Shown here: positions 1 through 10,001 of the stretch, in pieces
Layout: each line of letters opens with the position of its first letter
Position numbering within the stretch: the stretch's first letter is position 1
NCBI GenBank assembly: GCA_951640165.1
Contig: OX621260.1
Span: forward strand, 26,120,001 to 26,184,000
Length of the DNA stretch: 64,000 nucleotides
Origin: Pseudoips prasinana
Lineage: Eukaryota; Arthropoda; Insecta; Lepidoptera; Nolidae
Direction of reading: 5' to 3'
Program-made: the position numbers and the translations under genes
Notes under the pieces: model-generated
What the model was told of the DNA's origin: nothing
What the model saw: the letters and a program-made list of their open reading frames with translations, nothing else
The model's database searches: none

Positions 1-90
1 CTGGATCCGTCGTCGGGCGTTTTCAAACAATGCACTTTTGGAAGCTGTTACGACGATGACGTTAAGCTGTACCTCATGAGGAACGACTCG
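1..90 (+). CDS. Internal exon of an unrecognised conserved gene (gene 1)
   Basis: Frame 1 is open for 30 codons (starting LDPSSGVFKQ, ending LYLMRNDS) and stops exactly at a consensus donor GTAAGT at 91. The exon probably begins before the window. It ends in phase 0 and joins cleanly to exons at 2207 and 10474. I do not recognise the protein family. Codon use is GC-richer than the surrounding intron, as expected for a host exon in AT-rich insect DNA. The exon call rests on the donor, phase agreement with two later exons and codon bias, not on homology. Confidence 0.6.
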
Positions 91-96
91 GTAAGT

Positions 97-155
97 AGAC
101 AGGCCGCACAAGCCGCACAGGCCGCACAGGCCGCACAAGCCGCACAGGCCGCAGC
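97..155. repeat. GC-rich 9-bp minisatellite
   Basis: Immediately after the donor there are about six tandem copies of a 9-mer close to CAGGCCGCA / CAAGCCGCA. It is intronic, a simple tandem expansion. It could be translated as an alanine/glutamine-rich repeat, but its place after a GTAAGT donor argues against coding. Confidence 0.8.
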
Positions 156-225
156 CGGTGGGCGGTGCGCGCGGCGCTCCCTCGCGCCGCGCCTATCATT
201 TTCTACCATAATTCAATAGTATTAC

Positions 226-410
226 TAGCTGTGCCCCGCGGTTTAACCCGCAATAAACTTTATAAATTATAGCCTATGTGTTAAACCAGGGTGTCAGCTA
301 ACTCCATACCAAATTTTATTAAAATCGCTCCAGCCGTTTAGACGTGAAGAAATAACGAACATACACACTCACACAACCACACATTTTCGCCTTTATAATA
401 TTAGTATGAT
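226..410 (+). repeat. Dispersed lepidopteran-type repeat (CCCCGCGG head, TTTATAATATTAGTAT end)
   Basis: It begins ACTAGCTGTGCCCCGCGG, carries a middle block close to CGCTCCAGCCGTTTAGACG, and ends TTCGCCTTTATAATATTAGTATGAT. Diverged relatives occur at 5984-6078 and 8926-9090. Repeats with this head and tail are very abundant in moth and butterfly genomes, where they act as short non-autonomous elements or LINE 3' ends. No ORF is present. Confidence 0.7.
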
Positions 411-499
411 TTCTTTATTATTTACATTCTTTGGTAATATATATATTTTTTAAATACAATTCAACATTTCGCCTTGCAATTCATTCTATCCCTTCACTT

Positions 500-615
500 T
501 CACTTAGCCTACACACTCACGCTCGCATACCTCTTGCTTTGCGAAGTGGGGTTCGATTCCCAGGCCGCTCTCGCCGCTTACGCTAAGGAGTAAGTAGGTA
601 GATAAGTTACGTTCC
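500..615 (+). mobile_element. Possible tRNA-derived SINE remnant
   Basis: A B-box-like GGGTTCGATTCCCAGG lies at 549-563, downstream of a degenerate A-box region (TAGCCTACACACTCAC). This suggests a pol III SINE head. The body is not clearly alignable to the other SINEs in the window. The following 616-1085 is AT-rich intron in which I see nothing recognisable. Confidence 0.35.
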
Positions 616-1093
616 ACCGAAGGTAACAACCGACGATACCACAACGGTCCTACACTATGTCAAGGTTTTCCTTTAGCTCGAAAAGTTTAAGTATTATACA
701 TCACTATACTGCTCCAACTGTGTGCCTCACTGCGTTGTTTTTATTAACGACAATTGAGTCTAATCCAGTGAGGGTTCAGCGGGAAGAGGTAAGGTTGGCA
801 AAATGTTAGTTATACTGGATCTGTTGCAAGTGACATAGGTTAGGTTAGCCACCATTAGGTGGATCTTATACTTTGTATAAATACGTTACACTTCTGCCAA
901 TATACGTAGTTCAGGTATTTTGTGTAATAGGACACATCACAGATGGAGTCTGATATGTTTACACAATTTCATGACCATAAAAGATAGTTACGCAAGTAAT
1001 TGCTTAATATAGCCAACTTGAGAAAAGAAGAAACATTAATCTATTACAGTAACGAATGAGATATTATTTAAATATTAGTACTATATAGTGCAT

Positions 1094-1157
1094 AAACACA
1101 CCCATGTACACACACACACACAAACACCCTCATACACACACACACACGCACACAAAT
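1094..1157. repeat. (CA)n-rich microsatellite
   Basis: Imperfect CA/ACAC repeats directly precede the RTE fragment. An apparent ORF that begins with histidine and threonine repeats is only the translation of this tract fused to the LINE frame. Confidence 0.85.
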
Positions 1158-1169
1158 TATGTTGCATAA

Positions 1170-1966
1170 AAGACACACTAACCACCTTCGACCTTCGATT
1201 TGCCGATGATATAGTAGTCATGGCTGAGACCATGGAAGACCTCGGTACAATGCTCGATGACCTCAGCAGAGTCTCTCAACAAGAGGGTCTGAAAATGAAC
1301 ATGGATAAGACGAAAATCATGTCAAACGTCCATGTTGCACCCACTCAATTAAAAGTTGGTGACTCTGCGCTCGAAGTTGTAGAGAACTATATTTACCTAG
1401 GACAGACCAGCCAACTAGGTAGGTCCAACTTCGAGAAGGAGGTCAATCGTAGAATCCAACTCGGCTGGGCAGCGTTCGGGTAGCTACGTAACATCTTCTC
1501 GTCCAAAATACCGCAGTGTCTCAAGTCGAAAGTCTTCGACCAGTGTGTGTTGCCAGTGATGACATACGGAACAGAGACGTGGTCGCTCACTATGGGCCTT
1601 ATTAGAAGGCTCAAGGTCACCCAAAGAGCAATGGAGAGGGCTATGCTCGGAGTTTCCTTGCGGGATCAAATCAGAAATGCCGAGATCCGCAGTCACGACA
1701 TAGCCCGAAGAATTGCAAAACTGAAGTGGCAGTGGGCGGGGCACATAGCTCGTAGAACCGATGGCCGTTGGGGCAGAAAGGTTCTTGAGTGGCGACCACG
1801 AACCGGAAGACGCAGCGTGGGCAGGCCCCCTACAAGATGGACCGATGATCTTGTGCGGGTCGCTGGAAACTGCTGGATGCGGTAAGCGCAAGACCGGCAA
1901 TTGTGGAGATCTTTGGGGGAGGCCTTTGTCCAGCAGTGGACGTCTTTCGGCTGATATGATGAACCA
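1170..1966 (+). mobile_element. RTE-clade LINE, 3' fragment (reverse transcriptase C-terminus, nonsense-mutated)
   Basis: One reading frame encodes the end of an RTE-type endonuclease-reverse transcriptase: the catalytic RFADD block with VVMAE after it, then the VVENYIYLGQ block, then the C-terminal AGHIARR and RPPTRWTDD motifs, ending WRSLGEAFVQQWTS. Two in-frame stops (TAG 1481-1483, TAA 1883-1885) precede the natural TGA at 1952-1954. The 3' UTR ends in a short TGATATGATGA tail typical of RTE elements. The copy is 5'-truncated just upstream of the catalytic motif and dead. It lies in sense orientation in the first intron of gene 1. Confidence 0.9.
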
Positions 1967-2206
1967 CATAGGTGCTGGCTTTGGTTGGCTTTACAACGCG
2001 CCTTATAGTTTGTGATGAAGAGTATGTATTCCACTCCGTATTCACACAGGCTATTTTTAGGCAGTTTATACATTACACTTTTATTTATGTCCAAGATTTC
2101 AACTACTGAATTGAAAATGTAGATTACTCTCACTTGTGTTGAGGTCCGTATAAATATTTGTTATTATCGAAAATCGTAGGAAATCTACTGCATAGAACGA
2201 GAGCAG

Positions 2207-2362
2207 ACAGAGGAGAGTCGTGTGGAGGTGCTGTCGCGGCGCGCGCTGCCGCCCTCCGGCTACGGCGCGCTGCTGGCCGAGCTGCAGCTGTCCGAGGTGC
2301 AGCCCGCTGTGGCCGCTGACTCCAGCGACTTCAGCACCCTCGCCAACTCTACCATTGCGCAG
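2207..2362 (+). CDS. Internal exon of gene 1
   Basis: 52 codons begin TEESRVEVLS and end NSTIAQ. The exon lies between an acceptor GAGCAG| at 2206 and a donor GTAAAC at 2363, and is phase 0 on both sides, so it continues the 1-90 exon without a stop. The sequence is GC-rich with leucine/alanine-rich helical character (YGALLAELQL). An alternative acceptor at 2210 would break the frame. Function unknown. Confidence 0.6.
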
Positions 2363-3221
2363 GTAAACATCCTTGCCCAACTGTATACTTGGGGGTGGCG
2401 ATCGAGCCGAGTAAGGGTCGTAGCACATATATCAAAACGGAAAGGGATCATCACCGTATCCGTTCCATCGTCCTTTGGTATCCATAAACTATAGGCAAAA
2501 TGCATTTTTGTGGTGAGCTGGTAACTGTTTTAACAGACAGATAAATTTTTTTAATTTTGATATTTTTGTTGATAAAACCGAGACAGTGAGAAGGGTACTC
2601 AGTCTAGACGTTTCTAAAAATAAATTGTATAAACGTGTTTAATTATTATAACTTAACTTTATTTGATTACACTATTGTTACCTATGCAACTATCTATTCG
2701 TGAAGACCTTTTATTGGCTCTCAGGAACTATAATAATTGCATATGATGGTTACTATTTGCTGTTGGTCTTCCTAAATAAATCAACTCGAGCCGTTCAGTA
2801 TTATTTGTATGAAACTCCTTACTGCAACGCACGCTAATCGGCATCGTAACGTAATCGCATCGCCTCGGGCACGACTTGCTGTCGCGCCCCGTACGCTAGC
2901 CCTGGTACCGTCTCCGCGTTGCCGCACGTGCATTCACGAGAGAGGCGACCGTGAAGTTAGCCTTTGCGAACGTTCGCGCATGTACACTCGTCAAAAAAAG
3001 TGTTATTTTATATTATTAAGTGTTATTTATATTTACTTTATTTTAAATCAAAATACAAATAAAAAAACTTGCGAGGTGTCAAGGGACACCCAGATGGAAC
3101 GAAGTTATTTCTTATTATTTATTATGTACAAAAAACCTGTATACAATCAACAAAAATAATCGTCGCGACACCACACTGTTCAATGCGAAATAGAAATGAA
3201 AATATCTGGCTTGCTTTCTAT

Positions 3222-3253
<32 letters not shown>

Positions 3254-3600
3254 CAGACAGAGAAACATACGCACGCCGCACAGCTGCAAAAAGTATCGTG
3301 ACAACTTTACGTAAGAATTTTTTCCGTCTAACCGCTCTTTCACAACGCGCGATAAGGAACTTCGTTCCAAAAATGATTAATCTAACATCGTCTAGCCGTC
3401 AACCAGCGGTCGGCGAGCCGTAAGCGCGGCGTCCGCGTCGCCACGCTGTAGCCGAGTGGACGGGGCGGAGCTTCTGATCCGCTTACGTAACGTAAAGTGG
3501 ACGACAGTCTGACGCCGAGGAGAAAGGCGAGGCGGTGACGACCCCTTTCCGTTTTGATATGTGTGCTACGAGCCTAAACATGATTCGCTGCGACACCGCG
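2363..3600. other. Intron sequence with an inverted-repeat pair and a (GA)n tract
   Basis: About 60 bp at 2411-2470 reappears as an inverted diverged copy at about 3521-3580; both contain ATCAAAACGGAAAGG. A (GA)n microsatellite lies at 3222-3263. A stretch around 2810-2990 and 3400-3480 is unusually GC/CpG-rich, and 3448-3460 (GTAGCCGAGTGG) resembles a tRNA A-box. No coding feature is supported. Confidence 0.5.
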
Positions 3601-3611
3601 CTTGATGACGG

Positions 3612-3739
3612 GCCTATTAGCTTGGTTGGCAAATGCTTGCTTTTTACGCCGGAGGTCGTGGGTTTAATTCCCACCCAGAACAGATATGTGTGCATGAACA
3701 TGTCTGTTTGTCCTGAGTCTGGGTGTAATTATCTATGTA
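3612..3739 (+). mobile_element. SINE-A copy 1, 5' half (tRNA-derived head)
   Basis: The head has a B-box-like GGGTTTAATTCCCACCC at 3660-3675, followed by the body CTGTTTGTCCTGAGTCTGGG and the linker GTAATTATCTATGTA. The same order occurs at 6495 and 31405. The 3' half resumes at 4410 after a 670-bp insertion. Confidence 0.75.
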
Positions 3740-4409
3740 TACGTAACGCCACGAGTTATGAGCGCTCGCTTCATCTGCGCAGAACGCACTTTTAGGTCTG
3801 TTTGGTGACAGGGCTGAGGCGCGGGGCAAGGGAGCCGCGCCCGGCGCTGTCCTTGCGCACTATTGGACAATCAGTCGCTGTATAACTCACACACTCGGCG
3901 CACGTTGATTTGAGTTCGAAAGTACAGTCGCGTAAATAGTTGTTTTCGATCGTTTATATTATTTGTATTGACCAATAATTAAAAATGCTTTAGGATCAGA
4001 TGTTAAAAAGACAAGATAAATACCTCGTTCGCACAATCGTTTAAAACCTTTGAAAATAGTTTAGAAAAAAGTTATGAAATTATACATCAATGCATTTTTA
4101 TGCATATTTTTATTTATTATAATATGCACTAGTCCGCACTTCGACCTGTGGAAGCGTCAAAATTTTGCAAAGAGATAGTTCAAACTATCTCTGTACAAAA
4201 TTTCATGTTTTTTTGAGAGTACTTACTTTAAAATGTAAAGTAACAAACGAATAACAAATAAACGCACTCTCGCATTAATAATATAAGGATATTTTTTAAA
4301 TACTTAAATTATTATTTAAACTCGACCCTAAGTTGTTTTGTTTGCGAGTGTACACATGCGTAGATCCCCACCACTAAAACAGAGCGCTCATAACTCGTGG
4401 CGCTAGGTA
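3740..4409. mobile_element. MITE-like DNA element with 28-bp TIRs and TA duplication
   Basis: Left end TACGTAACGCCACGAGTT and right end (reverse complement) TACCTAGCGCCACGAGTT match over ~28 bp. Both are flanked by TA (3738-3739 and 4410-4411), and removing the element with one TA restores the SINE linker CTATGTAAGTATG. A TA duplication fits the Tc1/mariner superfamily. No transposase ORF is visible. The left interior, about 3800-3950, is GC-rich. Confidence 0.75.
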
Positions 4410-4541
4410 TAAGTATGTATTTACAAAAGAAAAATAGTATATGTAATATATCAATTATTTGGTTCCCATAGTATAAGATCTGCTCTGTTTGAGATCAGAT
4501 GGCCGTGTGTAAATAATGGCCCAGGATATATATTATTATAA
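4410..4541 (+). mobile_element. SINE-A copy 1, 3' half
   Basis: It continues AAGTATGTATTTACAAAAG, then a block resembling GGTTCCCATAGTATAAG and GAGATCAGATGGCCGTGTG, and ends in an ATATTATTATAA tail. The same 3' half is seen near 6933-7050 and 36387-36515. Confidence 0.75.
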
Positions 4542-4802
4542 GTTCAGTGTACCCAATTCAGCGTCACCGATTGAAAGGTGACGGTTCACTTTGGTTTACT
4601 CTTCAGTAGCTACGTAACTTAGAAGCTTCCAGTTCAACAAAACTATTGTATGTTATGTCACATCTTTAGTTGCCAATATCAAACTTCGGTGTGTTGTTGG
4701 CGTAACAAGAACTGTTGGAGGAGCAATGGCATCAACTCCATGGATGTTGTCGTGTTTAAGTCTCGCCGTGACCCTATCAGGTCTACTGAATGGAATTCAG
4801 GC
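4542..4802 (+). other. Unassigned intron sequence with a short signal-peptide-like ORF
   Basis: An ATG at 4726 opens a 28-codon frame (MASTPWMLSCLSLAVTLSGL...) that reads like a hydrophobic signal sequence. It runs into the first satellite unit and stops at once (TGA 4810-4812). No splice donor or continuation is convincing, so it is not called a gene. Confidence 0.3.
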
Positions 4803-5190
4803 AATAATTTGACTAAGGAGCGGGCATCCATCCGCAGCGAACGGCATGCGGCAAGCTAAAGCTCGCAAATACGCATCGCTTGCACTTTAGTATCCGATTC
4901 AATGCGGATGGCGCCCCACAGGCGCCATGAAATAATTTGACCGAGGAGCGGACACCCATCTGCAGCGAACGGCATGCGGCAAGTTATGCTCACAAATACG
5001 CATCGCTTGCACTTTAGTATCGGATTCAATGCGGATGGCGCCCCACAGGCGCCATGAAATAATTTGACCAAGGGGCGGGCACCCATCTGCAGCGAACGGC
5101 ATGTGGCAATCTATGCTCACAAATACGCTAGCTTGCACTTTAGTATCGGATTCAATGCGGATGGCGCCCCACAGGCGACATGAAATATTT
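4803..5190. repeat. Satellite: three tandem units of ~127 bp
   Basis: Units start with AATAATTTGAC at about 4803, 4931 and 5058 (periods 128 and 127). Each carries GCGAACGGCATG, TTGCACTTTAGTATC and GGATGGCGCCCCACAGGCG in the same order, with about 5-10% divergence by eye. The partial block GGATGGCGCTTAAAGGGCG at 5279-5297 is a related degenerate remnant. The overlapping reverse-strand ORFs only reflect the period (not always a multiple of 3) and are not genes. Confidence 0.9.
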
Positions 5191-5983
5191 TTACCTGTTG
5201 CGTTTGGTTTACTTTCAATATTCGGGTCATAGCTGACGTGGCAAATGCAAATAACGTAGCTAGTTACAATTTATGGTGGATGGCGCTTAAAGGGCGCCAT
5301 CACCTTCCCGGGTACCGCGCTGAATTAGGTTAATACGTCACATATTTCAACCATTCTTATTCCTTAATTGTTCACAATGACATACAACATCGCAAGCTAG
5401 TAACATACAACGTTGCTAGTTGGCCGGGCGGTGGACGTTGCACTGTAGCAATTTCATCAACATAATATTAGAACACTTTTTTACCTACTGTGGACACGGG
5501 TCTCAATAATTGAGATTGGGATTGAGACCCGTGTTAACAGTATATAAAAATGTGTACAAATCGCGAAAGTTTCAAAACACTTTTTTACCTTTTATTAAAT
5601 TTGTAGGCTTGATTATAACATGTAGTGTGGTATAGGAAAGGCACCCATATGCTCTACGGGAGTAAGTACCTCCAGGCGACAGATATACAAGATAATTTAA
5701 CTAGTTTTAAACAAAATTTTTTAATACAATATATTTAAAATTAGTTATAATTTTTGACTGCACGTGTAATTTGTGTCCGAATGTTTCTAAGTACCCCGCA
5801 ACACAGGGATTAATGATACTAAATCGAGCGTTGTGTTTAAAAAAAATAAAAAAGTTAAAGCTTACAAAAGAGAAAGATAAATAATTTAATAACCAATAGT
5901 TAGTGTCATATCCAAATTCCATTTAATCGTCACCGCTTTCCGGTTTACGGCAGTATATACGGTACTATATTTTATTTAATACT
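5191..5983. other. Intron sequence with a hairpin and SINE-B remnant
   Basis: An inverted repeat at 5496-5535 (CACGGGTCTCAAT ... ATTGAGACCCGTG, 13-bp loop) could form a stable hairpin. 5760-5850, read in reverse, resembles the SINE-B body at 53780-53890 (AATCCCTGTGTTGCGGGG). The rest is AT-rich without coding signal. Confidence 0.5.
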
Positions 5984-6078
5984 AGCTGTGTCCCGCGGTT
6001 TTACCCGCGTTAAATTTTATAAATTATCACAGCTCTTCTCCCGTAGGGGATAGCGTTATAATATGTAGCCTATATGTT
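5984..6078 (+). repeat. Dispersed CCCGCGG-type repeat, second copy
   Basis: It begins ACTAGCTGTGTCCCGCGG like the 226-410 repeat and contains CTTCTCCCGTAGGGG and TATAATATGTAGCCTAT. It is truncated at the tandem repeat that follows. Confidence 0.65.
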
Positions 6079-6172
6079 GACCCGACCTAACGAAACTACC
6101 TAAAGACGTAACGACTATTGAACTTGACCCGACCTAACGAAACTACCTAACGACCTAACGACTATTGAACTT
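6079..6172. repeat. Two tandem 47-bp units
   Basis: Two copies of a 47-bp unit starting GACCCGACCTAACGAAACTA, differing at only a few bases, end in ACTATTGAACTT. A short local duplication. Confidence 0.85.
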
Positions 6173-6494
6173 GACCTGTTAGTAATATTTATGCAAAATT
6201 GTAAGTAAATCCATGCAGTACTTTTTGAGTTTAGCCCGGACGTACATACAAACAAAGACACACAGACAAAAATTCTGTGTCTTCGATATGGATTGTAGAT
6301 CACGCCCCATGTATCCTTTAAAAAAAAATTCAATGTACAGTTTCGACCTTACAATTTTATTATATGTATATAGATACTAACAATCTGTTTATATAACAGT
6401 TCTTCTGCGGTTGTGTCTGGAATATGTGCCGCTTGTATAATACATACATATTATTTTGTCATCGGTAAATATTTCGTAGCTTCCATGGGTTAGA

Positions 6495-6641
6495 CATAGT
6501 CGACTGGCCTGTTGCTGTAGTGGTTACTGAACCTGACTGCTTCGCCAGAGGTCGTATATTCGATTCCCACCCGGGACAAATCTTTGTGTGACGAACATGA
6601 TAATTTATTCTGTGTCTGGGTGTAATTTATCTATAATATGT
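6495..6641 (+). mobile_element. SINE-A copy 2, 5' half
   Basis: tRNA-like head with B-box ATTCGATTCCCACCC near 6559, then CTGTGTCTGGGTGTAATTTA. It is interrupted by an RTE fragment whose target duplication TAATATGT is at 6634-6641 and 6925-6932. Confidence 0.75.
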
Positions 6642-6924
6642 CATCATCATCATCATCATCATATCCGCCGAAAGACGTCCACTGTTGGACAAAGGCCTCC
6701 CCCAAAGATTGCGCTGTTCGCATCCAGCAGTTTCCAGTGCCCCGCACAAGATCATCGGTCCATCTTGTAGGCGGCCTGCCCACGCTGCGTCTTCCGGTTC
6801 GTGGTCGCCACTCGAGAACCTTTCTGCCCCAGCGGCCGTCGGCTCTACGAGCTATGTGCCGCCCACTGCCACTTCAGTTTTGCAATTCTTCGGGGTCTGT
6901 CGGTGACTTTGGTTCGCCTGCGCC
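6642..6924 (-). mobile_element. RTE LINE, 5'-truncated 3' end
   Basis: Read on the minus strand this is the RTE C-terminus, the same sequence as 1690-1955 (AGHIARR, RPPTRWTDD, ending VQQWTS), with its (ATG)n tail at 6642-6662. It is flanked by an 8-bp duplication TAATATGT and sits in the SINE-A linker. Only ~283 bp are retained, so it is a typical dead-on-arrival copy. Confidence 0.9.
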
Positions 6925-6932
6925 TAATATGT

Positions 6933-7055
6933 ACGCATTAAGAAATATATAAGTATGTTTATCAGTTGTCTGGTTGCCATAGTAGAGGCTTTGCCTAGTT
7001 TGAGATCGGATAGCAGTGTGTTAGTTATCCTAACATATTGTATGTACTTGAAGTT
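6933..7055 (+). mobile_element. SINE-A copy 2, 3' half
   Basis: After the second TAATATGT it continues with TATATAAGTATG, GTCTGGTTGCCATAGTAG, AGTTTGAGATCGGATAG and an AT-rich tail, in the order of the 4410-4541 block. Confidence 0.65.
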
Positions 7056-7079
7056 AATTCTGTGCACCGACATCATTTT

Positions 7080-7160
7080 ATCATCATCATGTCAGCCAAT
7101 GTACGTCCACTGCTGGACAAAAGCCTGCCCAAAGTATGGGGGACATGCCATAATCAGACG
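7080..7160 (-). mobile_element. RTE-derived mini-fragment (tail plus 5' UTR-like piece)
   Basis: Reading in reverse, the RTE end GGCTTTTGTCCAGCAGTGGA with its ATGATGA tail is joined to GATTATGGCATGTCCCCC, a match to the RTE 5' UTR seen at 26775-26800 and 59765-59785. It appears to be a strongly deleted RTE copy. Confidence 0.55.
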
Positions 7161-7164
7161 CACG

Positions 7165-7441
7165 CCAGACGGGAGTATTATATATAAAAACATAATAATA
7201 ACATCTGGGGACAAAGTCACACAGATCATCCTAGCCCCAAACTAAGCAAAGCTTGTACTATGGGTACCAGGCGACGATATACATATATATATAGACAAAT
7301 ACTTATATACATAGAAAACATCCATGACTCAGAAACAAATATTCGTGCTCATCACACGAATATTTGCACTTACCGGGATTCGAACCCAGGACCACCAGCT
7401 TCGTAGGCAGGAGCACTACCAACTAGGCTACCGTGACCGTC
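7165..7441 (-). mobile_element. tRNA-derived SINE (complete-looking, minus strand)
   Basis: On the minus strand the head reads GACGGTCACGGTAGCCTAGTTGG (A-box TAGCCTAGTTGG), then GGGTTCGAATCCCGG (B-box), at the usual tRNA spacing. The body follows with AAACATCCATG-type sequence (reverse) and an AT-rich end. Sequences of this structure are widespread in Lepidoptera. Flanking duplications were not resolved. Confidence 0.75.
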
Positions 7442-7969
7442 GTAATTATGTATTCTTTGTCTAATGTCGTTGTTTCAATAATGACAATACTCACGACAAG
7501 CATGTGATGTAATCTTGGTAATAGTACAAAGTAATAGTTTGCTTTGTGTATATTTGCTCGCTGTTATTTGTATGATAGCGGCGATAGAAGATAATTGAGA
7601 CGTACCTACTGCCTGTACAAACACCTGTTTTAATGTATCTCTATGGCAGGCCACGTCAATAGCTCGTGATTGTGCTAATGTCAAGTAACATTGCTGCCTA
7701 CAACAACATACATTAAAAGAGTAACAAGCAGGGTTAAGAGCTGTGAGTAAGTTGTATGTCGGCACAACATATTTGCACAACTTGTTATAAAAAGAAAATG
7801 TTAAACTTTAAAATCATGCAAATCTGTGCAAATATTAAGCGTAAAGTATTAGGCGAGTAGGTTGATTTATAGCAAACTAACTGTAGCCCGCGACTTTGGC
7901 TGCACATTATATCTTACATCTCCTGTACTCTCTTGCACTCCATAAATTTTACATCAGAATATCTCTAAT
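7442..7969. other. Intron sequence without recognised features
   Basis: AT-rich. A minus-strand open stretch at 7475-7780 is cysteine-rich but resembles no family I know, and has no convincing codon bias or splice sites. At 7883-7905 there is a short GTAGCCCGCGACTTTGGC match to the CCGCG dispersed-repeat class. Confidence 0.4.
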
Positions 7970-8916
7970 ATTTTGTGTCTTGTAGTAAGCTTATAAAGCT
8001 TAAGCTTTTAGGTATCCATATAGACACATATTTAAATTGGAAACATCACATACAACATTTATCAACAAAGCTGTCAAAATTCATTTACGCATTAATCCAC
8101 CTAAAAAAGACTACCGATCAAAAATCTGCCAAGATGGCATATTATGCGTACGCCCACGCTTGGCTCAATTATGGTATTATTCTATGGGGAAATAGTTCTG
8201 AAGTGAACAAAATCTTTATACTTCAGAAAAAATGCATAAGAATTTTGGCCAATATAGATAAAAGAGAAAGCTGCAAGTCACATTTTGGAGAATTAAAAAT
8301 TTTAACGATCACTTCTCTCTATATTTTAGAACTTTGCAAATTGTGAGGAAAAACTCTTATTTATTCAGACAAGCTAAAGACAACTATTCTAGACCCCTCA
8401 ACCTAAGACATAAGAACAGACTAGCCTTGCCACAGTCAAATCTTAGCCTATACAAATCAGGGCCATATGTAAGCGCTATTAAAATTTACAACGGAGTCCC
8501 AAAATACATCAAAGATGAAGAACGGTTTCATCCTTTTGTTAAGAAATTAAAAGAATTCCTAACACATAAAAGCTACTACACACTGCAGGAGTTCTATAAT
8601 GACAAAAACTAAATAATGTAAGTAGGTTAGTGTTGTATATATGTATAGGGTATAGCAATAATTTCAAATAATAATGTTATTTTATGTTTCTATATTGACA
8701 ACTTATTAATTAAATACTACAAATATCATAATTGAAAATATAATAGAATAGATATTGTTATAATGTTTTGACATACCTACGTGAAAGTTGCATGCTTATT
8801 GAAATTGTTAGTAATTATTTAATGTTGCCGTGCCCTAACAGGGTATCATGTTGAAACTTTTAATATGTAAGACCTATGTACACATGATGCAATAAAGATT
8901 GAACTTGAACTTGAAC
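7970..8916 (+). mobile_element. Jockey/CR1-type LINE (family C), 5'-truncated
   Basis: Encodes the C-terminal part of a reverse transcriptase ORF: LGIHIDTYLNWKHHIQ, YYAYAHAWLNYGIILWG, then RHKNRLALP and the final KSYYTL. The frame shifts by one near 8334-8346, so it is not functional. The 3' UTR ends with ATGCAATAAAG and a (TTGAAC)n tail at 8895-8918. It is the same family as the LINE at 45182-52625, whose matching blocks are WKQHIQK and YYAYAFAWLSYGII. Confidence 0.85.
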
Positions 8917-8925
8917 TAAAACACT

Positions 8926-9445
8926 AGCTCTGCCCCGCGGTTTACCCGCGTTAAACTTTATAAATTATATATACCTAATTTTAATTAAATTATACATACC
9001 AAATTTTATTAAAATCGTTCCAGCCGTTAAGACGTGAAGAAGTAACAAACTCACACTTTCGCCTTTATAACATTAGTGTTATATATTTCCGTACAAACTT
9101 TTATCCCCAATACCCTATTGTTATTTTACACCCTTGAGTGTAAAACTTTTACAACTTTGAATTGGCATATTTATTTATATCGAATCAGCAGCAAAAAAAT
9201 AGCGTATAATAATTAATAATCGTTTCAAGCTTCTAGTTATAAAAATAACGATATTTCCATACAAATTTTTATCCCCCATTTTCAACCCCTTACAACCCTT
9301 TTCGCATTAAAAAGTAGCCTAAGTCCCTCTCAGGCTCTAGAGTATCGGTGTACCAAATCTCATTTAAGTCGATTCAGTAGTTTTGGAGTGAAATTGCGAC
9401 AGACAGAAAGAGTTACTTTCGCATGTATAATATTATTAAGGCTTG
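8926..9445 (+). repeat. Dispersed CCCGCGG-type repeats, two adjacent related copies
   Basis: 8926-9090 begins ACTAGCTCTGCCCCGCGG, contains CGTTCCAGCCGTTAAGACG and ends TTCGCCTTTATAACATTAGTG. 9290-9440 carries the related end (TACCAAATCTCATTTAAG, then TTCGCATGTATAATATTATT). No coding content. Confidence 0.65.
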
Positions 9446-9529
9446 TAGCCTAATTCTATTGTATTTTTTTAAATATAAATTATCAAAAGTCTTACCAAAA
9501 TATTGGACACCTTTTCTTCTTTCGTTTGG

Positions 9530-9725
9530 CATGGCATAACGACTGCTGTCTTACGGCAACAACCGAGATCGACGGCTTAAACTGACGTAAAGTAATTACG
9601 TTAAAGAAAAAACGCACAGAAAATTGTGAGCGTATTTCTTTTTTTTCGTCGTTTCTCTGTTCTTTTGATGGCCACCCATCTAGATTGGTCGTGTGCCTAG
9701 GTGCTTTATCTCTCCGATCACTTAT
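9530..9725 (+). repeat. Dispersed repeat, relative of 12830-13085
   Basis: Shares the order CAACAACCGAGATCGACGGC ... GCCACCCATCTAGATTGG ... TCTCCGATCAC with the copy at 12830-13085 (CTACAACCGGGACCGACATC ... GTCACCCATCTATGGACTGA ... CGCCGATCGC). Such sequence is a common lepidopteran SINE body. Diverged and without a clear head here. Confidence 0.55.
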
Positions 9726-10001
9726 ATACCGCTATGACTATATATATATGAGTCCAACGGGCTATGAGTTCCTTTTCTATTGTTTACCTTTTTACTGAAT
9801 GTTGACGGTTCTAGTATAAAAAAATTAAATAAAGACCTTAAATCGTTCCTGATCGCACTCGTCTTGAACGGTTGAACCGAACTTCTAATTTGACACAGTG
9901 GTAGTGACCATATTCGAGTGTATATCTGAATTCGTAAAAATCGAACACGCCACGGAGGAATAATCACCGAAAAAGGTCCCGTTTAAATCAATGTAGGAAT
10001 T

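Noticed and set aside
836..850. TAGGTTAGGTTAG as telomeric (TTAGG)n repeat
   Set aside because: Only two units, far too few to claim an interstitial telomere.
1484..2133. Several minus-strand ORFs opposite the RTE fragment
   Set aside because: They are antisense shadows of the RTE reading frame, which shows clear RT motifs on the plus strand.
2809..3159. 116-codon plus-strand ORF with arginine-rich start
   Set aside because: No motif, ends in AT-rich low-complexity sequence, and lies in an intron of gene 1 without matching splice sites.
3448..3490. GTAGCCGAGTGG as the start of a tRNA-Leu/Ser gene
   Set aside because: A-box-like only; no B-box at proper spacing and no cloverleaf could be formed by eye.
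4856..5138. Two overlapping minus-strand ORFs with repeated CRMPFAADGCPxLGQII-like peptides
   Set aside because: They are translations of the 127-bp satellite; the repetition is at DNA level and there is no start, splice or family support.
7475..7780. 101-codon cysteine-rich minus-strand ORF
   Set aside because: No recognisable family, no codon bias and no splice or start context; chance ORF more likely.
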